Assembly: GCF_026239695.1 (NCBI RefSeq)
Contig: NZ_JAPIVS010000002.1
Location: 62,001 to 126,000 of the forward strand
Direction: 5' to 3'
Length of the DNA: 64,000 bases
Source: Pedobacter sp. MC2016-15
GTDB taxonomy: Bacteria; Bacteroidota; Bacteroidia; Sphingobacteriales; Sphingobacteriaceae
Part shown: positions 54,064 to 61,081 of the stretch, piece by piece
Layout: each line of letters opens with the position of its first letter
How positions within the stretch are numbered: position 1 is the first letter of the stretch
Made by a program: the position numbers and the translations under genes
Notes under the pieces: model-generated
The model's input: only the letters and a program-made list of their open reading frames with translations
What the model was told of the DNA's origin: nothing
Database searches by the model: none

Positions 54064-55245
54064 CTATACTTCAGGAACAACAACCTTCGGTTTCCAGACA
54101 AACTGCAGGTAAACCAATGCCATGAGGGTAATACCCGTACAAAGGTAGAATGTGGTTGGGATAGTGGAAATATCATCGATAAACAGCCAGCCGGCCAGCA
54201 ATGCGCCCATTCCAATCCCTGCTTCAAGAGCAATATACATGGTGGCTACAGCTTTTCCACGGTGTGCCGGATCACTGAGGTCAATGGTCCATGCGCTTAC
54301 CGCAGGAGACAGCATTCCCGTGGCTACGCCATACAGGGCTGAAGCGCACATCAGTGAGAAAGACGATGTTGATATTCCTATCCATACAAGTGATACTGCC
54401 AGCATCCCCAGGGATACTTTGAGGATAAGTACCCTTCCATATTGATCTGAGGCCTTACCCGCTACAAAACGGATGAGCAGGGAGGTTAGCGTGAACACTA
54501 CAAAAAATAAGCCTTTGTTGTTCGTTCCGAGATATTTACTCCAGTCGCCAATAACCGTTAAAATCGCGCCATAGCTTACATAACTCAGCAAGGTGATCAC
54601 TGCCGCCGGGATAGCCCTGCGATCTATGATCTCCGTTTTATTGATTTTTAGTAAGGCGGCTTTAAACCGTTGTTTATTTTTTAATGATTCTTTCATATTC
54701 GCCAGAATCAGTATCGACAGCAACGCAAATATAGATGAGCTGTAAAAAAGCACGTTAATAGAAAAATGATCGGTAACCATACTCCCGATCGCAGGACCTA
54801 TCGCCAGACCTGTGCTGAAACAAATGCCATGCACCCCCATCGCTTCGCCCCATTTACTTTCCGGAACCAGGTCGGCCACATAAGCGGCAGTAGCCGTAGG
54901 TTTAAAACCGGTTGAGAAGCCATGAATCAACCTAAGGAACAGAAATCCCGCTACGGTGGTCAGCACCGGATAGAGAAGTCCGCATATAAAACATACTACA
55001 GAGCCTACAGCCATTACAGGCACACGGCCAATGGTATCAGTCAGTTTACCACTGAAAGGCCTGGAAAAGCCCGCAGTGAGTGTAAATAAAGCGATAATCA
55101 GTCCTTTGTACGAAGCCCCTCCCATTGCACTCAGATAGGCCGGCAGTTCAGGGATCAGCATGTTAAAGCTGCAGGAAAACAAAAAGGAACTTAAACAGAC
55201 CAGACCAAATTGTAAAGTGTAAATCGATTGAGCATCGTTTTTCAT
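54064..55245 (-). CDS. MFS transporter
   Basis: A 393-residue inner-membrane protein with 12 predicted helices, of the major facilitator superfamily. The motif A-like GKLTDTIGRVPVMAVG follows helix 2 and GKASDQYGRVLIL is the second-half copy after helix 8. The N-terminal LPAYLSAMGGA and later FSTGFKPTATAAYVADLVPE are typical of drug-type (DHA1) members. No partner gene is adjacent and the substrate is unknown. A -7 element lies 7 nt upstream of the start, so its message may have a very short leader. Confidence 0.92.
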   Translation of the reverse strand: MKNDAQSIYTLQFGLVCLSSFLFSCSFNMLIPELPAYLSAMGGASYKGLIIALFTLTAGFSRPFSGKLTDTIGRVPVMAVGSVVCFICGLLYPVLTTVAGFLFLRLIHGFSTGFKPTATAAYVADLVPESKWGEAMGVHGICFSTGLAIGPAIGSMVTDHFSINVLFYSSSIFALLSILILANMKESLKNKQRFKAALLKINKTEIIDRRAIPAAVITLLSYVSYGAILTVIGDWSKYLGTNNKGLFFVVFTLTSLLIRFVAGKASDQYGRVLILKVSLGMLAVSLVWIGISTSSFSLMCASALYGVATGMLSPAVSAWTIDLSDPAHRGKAVATMYIALEAGIGMGALLAGWLFIDDISTIPTTFYLCTGITLMALVYLQFVWKPKVVVPEV

Positions 55246-55252
55246 ATCCGGG

Positions 55253-55260
55253 CAAAAGTA
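55253..55260 (-). promoter_or_regulatory. -7 element of the MFS transporter gene
   Basis: TACTTTTG on the minus strand, 7 nt before the ATG. No -33 match at the normal distance. Confidence 0.4.
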
Positions 55261-55273
55261 AAAAATAAAATGA

Positions 55274-56608
55274 TCAGAACGTATCGTGAATATACGTAAT
55301 CACTTTTGCCATTTCTTTCTTTAGCTCTGCTACGGGTGTTACAAAATTATTGTTCATGAAGGAGAAACTGAATGTCCTCCCTTTTTTGCTGATCAGGTAT
55401 CCGCTTTGGTTATAGATATTGGACAGCGAGCCTGTTTTGCCATATACAAATGGGTGATCTGTTGCCGGATAGGCATTTTTCAGCGTCCCGGTTTTTCCTC
55501 CTGCCGGCAGCAGGCTAAACAGCTTTTCCCTGTTATTGATGTGCTGATCAATCATTTTTAGCAACGTCACTATATCTCTCGGTGTAAACAAGTCCATTCT
55601 GGAAAGCCCGGAGCCATCCACCCACCGGGGTTTATCCGGCAGGCCTGCAAGATATTTTTCTTCGATGTACCTGATCGCGTCAGTTCCATTGAGGCGCGAT
55701 TGGAACTGGTTGGCATACACCAGCAGCAGCTGCTCTGCAATAAAGTTGTCACTGGGCAGCATCATCTCCCTTAAAACCTGTTCTGATGGGGCGTTATAGA
55801 TTGTTTTTGCCATGGCAGGCATTTCCATATGTATCAACCCTACCTTACGGTGCAGGGTATCAGCAAGCAGGCTCAATGTAAGCGCTGTGCTGGTTTTATA
55901 GGGAATCTGCTGTTCATAATTTGCCGGAATGCTGGTTCTGGCCGGAAAATGCCAGATGTTCTCATTAAAATTCCTGACTACATTAAATGTGCTGGCAGCG
56001 CCGGCAGAATCTTCAGACAAACATTCATTGAAAAGCGCAGGGCTTATGGACAACTTTCCCGGTCCGCTTTTAACGGTAAGCAAGTTATCCATCAGGGGCA
56101 GTTCCGTGATTTCTGCCTGGTAATAATCGTTATAATCATCCCATGACCAGCCCAGACCGTAAAAACTTCCAGTGTATCTGCCGGGCGAGAAAAACAACTG
56201 CTTTTTGCTGGCAGAAAGAACCTTCAGGGCATGGTCAGCTTTTATCCTGCTCTGCAGCAATGAAGGGTCGCCGGTTCCCCAGAAGATCAGTGAATCTCCT
56301 TTTTCAATATACCTCAATGAAGGAACAGAATCAGACAGCAGCTTTAATCCGCCGTAAAAAGTAAATAACTTGGTGTTTGACGCGGGAATAAAGTACTTAT
56401 CTGCATCTTTTTGGTAGATCATTTCTCCTTTGTCGAGGTCAGACAGGGCGAAACCTACCGGATGATTGCTTAGTAAAGCTGAATTTTTAAATAACTGCCC
56501 TACTTTTCTCTCTATTCTGCGGTTACTTGCACAACCTGCAGTAAACAGGACGCATAGCAAGACGATTCCATTCAGACCTGTGAGCTTAAATAGTTTATTT
56601 ATTTTCAT
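55274..56608 (-). CDS. D-alanyl-D-alanine carboxypeptidase/endopeptidase (PBP4, S13 family), lipoprotein
   Basis: Trims or cuts peptidoglycan cross-links. The 444-residue protein has a lipoprotein signal (lipobox TAGC, Cys26). The three penicillin-binding motifs are visible: SxxK as S77-NTK80 in PASNTKLFT, SxN as SDN in LPSDNFIAEQLL, and KTG in PAGGKTGTLKNA. The layout is that of DacB/PBP4, although the long insert of E. coli PBP4 seems shorter here. As a lipoprotein it would sit in the periplasm, attached to a membrane. It stands alone. Confidence 0.93.
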   Translation of the reverse strand: MKINKLFKLTGLNGIVLLCVLFTAGCASNRRIERKVGQLFKNSALLSNHPVGFALSDLDKGEMIYQKDADKYFIPASNTKLFTFYGGLKLLSDSVPSLRYIEKGDSLIFWGTGDPSLLQSRIKADHALKVLSASKKQLFFSPGRYTGSFYGLGWSWDDYNDYYQAEITELPLMDNLLTVKSGPGKLSISPALFNECLSEDSAGAASTFNVVRNFNENIWHFPARTSIPANYEQQIPYKTSTALTLSLLADTLHRKVGLIHMEMPAMAKTIYNAPSEQVLREMMLPSDNFIAEQLLLVYANQFQSRLNGTDAIRYIEEKYLAGLPDKPRWVDGSGLSRMDLFTPRDIVTLLKMIDQHINNREKLFSLLPAGGKTGTLKNAYPATDHPFVYGKTGSLSNIYNQSGYLISKKGRTFSFSFMNNNFVTPVAELKKEMAKVITYIHDTF

Positions 56609-56722
56609 GAACAGCTTTATTGTCTTTGATCCACTCTAAAGTATTGTTTTTTTAATTAATATTCCCTTAATCTATCAAAAAAGGCTGTCAGAAAGCTTGT
56701 TGTAACTTTATAATTACACATC

Positions 56723-56751
56723 TTTGTTGTTTTCGGCAATGAATATCTTTG
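56723..56751 (+). promoter_or_regulatory. Promoter of the secreted metalloprotease gene
   Basis: TTTG (56723-56726), 17-nt spacer, TATCTTTG (56744-56751), 37 nt before the ATG. The spacer is at the short end of the usual range. Confidence 0.45.
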
Positions 56752-56788
56752 AACTTCAAGCAATAAACCTAAAAAACTGTTACAGCCA

Positions 56789-59296
56789 ATGAACAAAAGG
56801 TCAAACCTGCTGGCAATTGCCGGCATGTGTCTAGTATGCGCATTCAGCACTGATGCCTTATATGCACAAAAGAAATCTAAAAAGAATGCCCCAACGGGCG
56901 CTTCTGCGACGCCTCCTCCAGCAGCAAAAAAAGAAGGAATCAAACCCTTCAGCGAAATAATCACCGCCAAGGCCAGAAAAAAGGACGGCCTGTTTAAGAC
57001 TTATAAAGTTGATGACAAATGGTTCTTCGATATCCCCGATTCACTGTTAAACCGCGAGATGCTGGTTGTGTCACGCCTCAATAAAGTGCCTACGGGTGTA
57101 TCAGTAGGCAATCAGCAATATGGTGGTGAAGCCTTAAATGAACAGGTGTGGCAATGGGAACGCCGTGGGAAACAGGTTTTCGTACGTGTACCCAGCTATT
57201 CGGTGAGAGCTGACAGCACTTCTGATATGTACCAGTCTGTAAAAAACTCTAACCTCTCTACGATCATCGCGAGCTTTGATATCAAAGCCTATAACAAAGA
57301 TACCAGTGGTGTAGTAATTGACGTGACCGACTTCTACAATGGTGACGTGATGGCTATCGGTGCAACTGATGAACTGAGAAAAGCCTATAAAACAACAACC
57401 CTTGATCCTGCCCGTTCTTACATTGATACGGTGAAAACCTTCCCGATGAATATCGAAGTCGTGACAAGCAAAACGTATAAAGCACAGGAATCGCCAATTG
57501 ACAACAGTATCGGAGCAGTGACGTATGAGTTTAATACATCCATGTTATTGCTGCCAAAAAAAGCTGCTAAACCACGTTTAAATGACGCCAGGATCGGTTA
57601 TTTCGGACAGACCCAAATTGATTATGGTACAGATGCACAGAAAGCTGAAAAAACGGCTTACATCCATCGCTGGGGATTAGTTCCTAAAGACACTGCAGCC
57701 TACCTGCGTGGTGAACTGGTAGATCCTGTGAAACCTATCGTCATTTACATTGATCCGGCAACTCCAAAAAAATGGGTGCCTTACCTGATCGCCGGTATCA
57801 ACGACTGGCAGGTAGCGTTCCAGGAAGCAGGATTTAAAAATGCAATCGTTGGTAAGGCTGCGCCTACGCCAGCTGAAGATCCTGAATTTAGTGTAGATGA
57901 CTCACGTTATTCTGTAGTTCGTTATTTTGCATCCAATATTCCCAATGCTTATGGACCGCATGTTTCTGATCCACGATCAGGACAAATCCTGGAAACACAT
58001 ATCGGCTGGTACCACAATGTGATGAACCTGCTTAGAAACTGGGTTTTTGTGCAGACCGCTGCGGTAGATCCTGCAGTTAGAAAAGCAAAATTCAGCGATG
58101 AGCAAATGGGTAACCTGATCCGTTTTGTTTCTTCCCATGAAATCGGACATACTTTAGGCCTGCCACACAACTTTGGGTCGAGCTATGCTTATCCTGTAGA
58201 TTCCCTGCGTTCAAAAACTTTTACAAATACGCACGGAACAGCGCCATCAATCATGGACTATGCACGTTTCAACTATATCGCTCAGCCGGGTGATGGGGTA
58301 ACACAACTGCACCCTACCATTGGTGAATATGATAAATGGGCAATCAAATGGGGTTACACCTGGTTTCCTGGTAATTTAACGCCAGCCAAAGAGCGTGAAA
58401 AGCTTGATGTATGGACCGTTGCCAAAGCAGGAAACCCATTGTTTTATTATGGCAGACAGGGAACTTCACTTGATCCGCGCCTTCAGAATGAAGACCTTGG
58501 AGACAATGCAATGAAAGCCAGTGGTTACGGTATCGCCAACCTGAAACGTATTCTTCCAAACGTAGAAAAATGGACGTTTGAGAAAGGTAAAGATTATAGC
58601 GACCTGAAGGAGATTTATTCCGAGGTGATCACTCAGTTTAATCGTTACATGGGCCACGTTACGACTAACATCGGCGGTATGAGCGAAAACTTCAAGACCT
58701 ATGATCAGAAAGGTGCTGTTTACACGTATTTGCCAAAGAGCAAACAAAAAGAAGCCGTTTCTTTCCTGAATACGCAGTTATTTAATACGCCTTTATGGCT
58801 GATCAATAATGCTGAGCTGAATAAATTTGACAACGGCGTATTGCTGAACAATATCAAAGCAGTACAGGCGAATACCCTGGCGAGTATCCTCTCTCCTTCA
58901 CGTATTGCAAGGTTATTAGATAATGAAACAAAGAATGGCTCTACAGTTGCATATACGCTTCCTGAGCTCTTCAAAGACCTTCACACCAGTATTATCCCGG
59001 CCAGCAGACCAGACGCCTTTAAACGCAACCTGCAGCGTGCATTTGTAGACCGTTTAGGTACGCTGATGACACAGGAAATGCAAGCACCTCCGGGAATTGC
59101 CCCTGCCCGTCTTGCTGATTTTGGTATGACCCCGGTGAATGTATCTCTTTCTGATATCAGACCTTTGGTGAGAGCAGAATTGAAAACATTACTGACGACC
59201 GCTAAAGCAAGGGCTGTTGCTGGTGATGCGATTACAAAAGCACATTATGACGACCTCGCCATCAGGATCAATGATATTTTGAATCCAAAAAAATAA
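56789..59296 (+). CDS. Secreted zinc-dependent metalloprotease (DUF5117/DUF5118/DUF4953 type)
   Basis: An 835-residue exported protease. A signal peptide (about 1-26, ALYAQ) is followed by a Lys/Ala/Pro-rich linker, a beta-rich N-terminal region, and a catalytic domain with the metzincin motif HEIGHTLGLPH (His450, Glu451, His454, His460) and a Met-turn in SIMDYARFNY. Both motifs are as in serralysin/astacin-like clans. The C-terminal third is helical and probably structural (DUF4953/DUF5117 in family terms). It is located in the periplasm, outer membrane or outside. It has its own promoter and a terminator. The substrate is unknown. Confidence 0.92.
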   Translation: MNKRSNLLAIAGMCLVCAFSTDALYAQKKSKKNAPTGASATPPPAAKKEGIKPFSEIITAKARKKDGLFKTYKVDDKWFFDIPDSLLNREMLVVSRLNKVPTGVSVGNQQYGGEALNEQVWQWERRGKQVFVRVPSYSVRADSTSDMYQSVKNSNLSTIIASFDIKAYNKDTSGVVIDVTDFYNGDVMAIGATDELRKAYKTTTLDPARSYIDTVKTFPMNIEVVTSKTYKAQESPIDNSIGAVTYEFNTSMLLLPKKAAKPRLNDARIGYFGQTQIDYGTDAQKAEKTAYIHRWGLVPKDTAAYLRGELVDPVKPIVIYIDPATPKKWVPYLIAGINDWQVAFQEAGFKNAIVGKAAPTPAEDPEFSVDDSRYSVVRYFASNIPNAYGPHVSDPRSGQILETHIGWYHNVMNLLRNWVFVQTAAVDPAVRKAKFSDEQMGNLIRFVSSHEIGHTLGLPHNFGSSYAYPVDSLRSKTFTNTHGTAPSIMDYARFNYIAQPGDGVTQLHPTIGEYDKWAIKWGYTWFPGNLTPAKEREKLDVWTVAKAGNPLFYYGRQGTSLDPRLQNEDLGDNAMKASGYGIANLKRILPNVEKWTFEKGKDYSDLKEIYSEVITQFNRYMGHVTTNIGGMSENFKTYDQKGAVYTYLPKSKQKEAVSFLNTQLFNTPLWLINNAELNKFDNGVLLNNIKAVQANTLASILSPSRIARLLDNETKNGSTVAYTLPELFKDLHTSIIPASRPDAFKRNLQRAFVDRLGTLMTQEMQAPPGIAPARLADFGMTPVNVSLSDIRPLVRAELKTLLTTAKARAVAGDAITKAHYDDLAIRINDILNPKK

Positions 59297-59315
59297 TTGC
59301 TATCTTCCCTATTAG

Positions 59316-59349
59316 AGCCCTTGCAGAGTGATCTGTAAGGGCTTTTCTT
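59316..59349 (+). terminator. Rho-independent terminator after the metalloprotease gene
   Basis: AGCCCTTGCAGA pairs with TCTGTAAGGGCT (one G-U), GTGA loop, then a T-rich tract. Confidence 0.85.
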
Positions 59350-59459
59350 TTACTATTGCCTATACCTGGCCCGGTCATTACTCATACTATGCCCGAATCT
59401 ACAGGGTCTTTATCTGGTACCAGGAATAGGTCAAAAAGATACTTGTAACGTGTTCAAAC

Positions 59460-59527
59460 CGGGTTTGATACGGGTTTGCAATGGCCAACATCCATACCAA
59501 ACCCGTACCAAACCCGTACCAAACCCA
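59460..59527. repeat. Inverted and tandem 11-bp repeats (TACCAAACCCG family)
   Basis: Three tandem copies of TACCAAACCCG (59495-59505, 59506-59516, 59517-59527, last base changed) are preceded by inverse copies CGGGTTTGATA (59460-59470) and CGGGTTTGCAA (59471-59481). Together they can fold into a stem of about 19 bp with a 16-nt loop. Confidence 0.85.
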
Positions 59528-59599
59528 TCGAAAAGCCGTTTTAAGTACCTTTCAGACCTATTTTTGATCCTTTGTAATAACCCTATAATCTCCAGCATA

Positions 59600-59655
59600 T
59601 ACCGAGTAAGATACGAGCAAGGTATGAGGAAGATATGGGTATGCTACGAGCAAGA
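59600..59655. repeat. Degenerate 11-bp tandem repeats (TAYGAGSAAGR family)
   Basis: Five successive units: TACCGAGTAAGA (12 nt), TACGAGCAAGG, TATGAGGAAGA, TATGGGTATGC and TACGAGCAAGA, at 59600, 59612, 59623, 59634 and 59645. The period is 11 nt, close to one helical turn. Confidence 0.8.
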
Positions 59656-59675
59656 ATATGTATTGTACATTATCC

Positions 59676-59683
59676 TATATTTG
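59676..59683 (+). promoter_or_regulatory. -7 element of the lipoprotein gene
   Basis: TATATTTG matches TAnnTTTG, 6 nt before the ATG at 59690 and 21 nt before that at 59705. No clear -33. Confidence 0.4.
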
Positions 59684-59689
59684 CTGTAA

Positions 59690-60646
59690 ATGCGTTTTGT
59701 TGATATGAAAGTACTCCGATCCCTGTTGATGATGATAAGTCCTGTTCTGTTTTTGCTGGCCTGTAACGGAAAACCAGGCAAAGAAAAACCAGAGCCAAAA
59801 ACAAGATTAGACCTGAGCCCGATCACAGGGATCAGATATACTGAAGTAAAAAGACGCTTCAGCAATGGCCTGTCCTATGACAGTATGGGCTTTGCACAGG
59901 AACCCAGCTGGATCATTCAGCTTAAAAATCAGGACACCATGTCTGCCTATGACCCGGCAAAAAAAATCATGCAGGGCTTTCATCTGACCTATGATCATGG
60001 TGATGTCTACAATTTTGCCAAAGAATATTTCAGGTTTAAACTCATCAGTAAAGATAGCTTAGTTTTCCAGCGGTTGCAAGTGTCAAAAAAAGAAATTGCT
60101 GATGATATCAGGTCTGATGTAAACATGACCTTTTATGCTGACAGCTATATTAAAAACGTTTTACATACGTCTGCAGAAAAGCTGCAGCGGCCGACCCGCA
60201 AGGATACATTGTTTATCGCCGGATTAGTAGAACGTGCCAACCGTTACCCCGATCAGACCGACAGTGTCTTTGCTGCAAGACAGGTTGCCGAACTGATTCC
60301 GCGTGATAACAGGATCTCTGTAGAGCGTCTGAGCAGTGTAGATGTGCTGAATGGCAAAACTGAAGCTTATGATTACCTCTACCCGAGATACCACGTAGTC
60401 ATCCCTGATGCCTATAAAGATTTTGGCTATGAATTTAATATTCTCGTGGCTCCGGATGGCAAACTACGGCTCGGAAAGTTTTTCACTAACCTGCCCGAAT
60501 ACCGGGAAGTGCGCAAAAAAGTTTTAGCCGGCATCACAAGCGTCTATTTACAAAATTTATTAAAAATTAAACCGGGAACAACTCTGGGTATGCCTCATAC
60601 CAGCGAAGTAACGGTCTCCGTGTCGGGCAGAAAAAGCACTAAATAG
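59690..60646 (+). CDS. Hypothetical lipoprotein
   Basis: A 318-residue exported protein with lipobox LLAC (Cys at residue 25) followed by a Lys/Glu/Pro-rich linker. I do not recognise a domain. Residues about 235-318 have the segment NILVAPDGKLRLGKFFTNLP followed by a helix, then PGTTLGMPHTSEVTVSVSGR, which recalls the alternating fold of TonB-like C-terminal domains, but this is weak. ATG at 59690 and at 59705 (MKVLRSLLMMISPV) are both possible; the second gives a better signal peptide start. It lies between a repeat region and the cold-shock gene and has no coupled neighbour. Confidence 0.7.
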   Translation: MRFVDMKVLRSLLMMISPVLFLLACNGKPGKEKPEPKTRLDLSPITGIRYTEVKRRFSNGLSYDSMGFAQEPSWIIQLKNQDTMSAYDPAKKIMQGFHLTYDHGDVYNFAKEYFRFKLISKDSLVFQRLQVSKKEIADDIRSDVNMTFYADSYIKNVLHTSAEKLQRPTRKDTLFIAGLVERANRYPDQTDSVFAARQVAELIPRDNRISVERLSSVDVLNGKTEAYDYLYPRYHVVIPDAYKDFGYEFNILVAPDGKLRLGKFFTNLPEYREVRKKVLAGITSVYLQNLLKIKPGTTLGMPHTSEVTVSVSGRKSTK

Positions 60647-60741
60647 ACCAATTAAAATTATATTCATCAAAAAATGAAGCAATTGCAGATTATAAAAAAA
60701 TAATCACTACCTTGCCAACTTAATATTTAATACTTAATACA

Positions 60742-60933
60742 ATGCAAGAAGGAACAGTAAAATTTTTTAATGTAACTAAAGGTTTCGGATTTATCGTACC
60801 AGCTAATGGCGATAGCGAAATTTTTGTACATTCAACAGGCCTTATCGATGAAATCCGTGAAAACGACAAAGTAGAATACGAAGTTGAAAGCGGTAAAAAA
60901 GGTTTGAATGCGATCAATGTTAAAGTAATCTAG
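60742..60933 (+). CDS. Cold-shock domain protein (CspA family)
   Basis: A 63-residue single OB-fold RNA/DNA-binding protein. RNP1 is KGFGFIVP (about 13-20) and RNP2 is IFVHSTG (about 27-33), where the usual VFVHFS varies slightly. It acts as an RNA chaperone. The start is the ATG at 60742, followed by QEGTVKFFN, the family start. It is monocistronic with a strong terminator. A long AT-rich leader of nearly 100 nt lies upstream, as is common for cold-shock genes. The promoter is not certain (TTG-N22-TACCTTGC is a poor match). Confidence 0.95.
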   Translation: MQEGTVKFFNVTKGFGFIVPANGDSEIFVHSTGLIDEIRENDKVEYEVESGKKGLNAINVKVI

Positions 60934-60956
60934 ATTATTATAACCATAATTCGTAC

Positions 60957-60990
60957 AAGCTTCCTGATCTGAGATCAGGAAGCTTTTTTT
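60957..60990 (+). terminator. Rho-independent terminator after the cold-shock gene
   Basis: AGCTTCCTGATC pairs with GATCAGGAAGCT, 3-nt loop, seven T. Confidence 0.92.
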
Positions 60991-61081
60991 ATGTCTTCTT
61001 CTGTGCTGAAGCATAAAAAAATTGCTGTTTCCTTCGCTCTCTCCACCCATCTTTTTTATCTTTAAATTTATTCTCTTTTAA

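Larger units (their letters stand above)
59350..59675. other. Intergenic region without a gene, repeat-bearing
   Basis: About 330 nt with no supported gene. Apart from the two families of 11-bp repeats, an open frame of 79 codons is visible but has no coding character. The region ends in a -7 element just before the next gene. Confidence 0.7.

Noticed and set aside
59495..59655. Possible CRISPR array
   Set aside because: Units are 11 nt and contiguous, with no spacers of regular length and no cas gene.
59450..59689. Open frame of 79 codons across the repeat region
   Set aside because: It is made by the 11-bp repeats, which shift frame with every copy, and it has no domain or coding bias.
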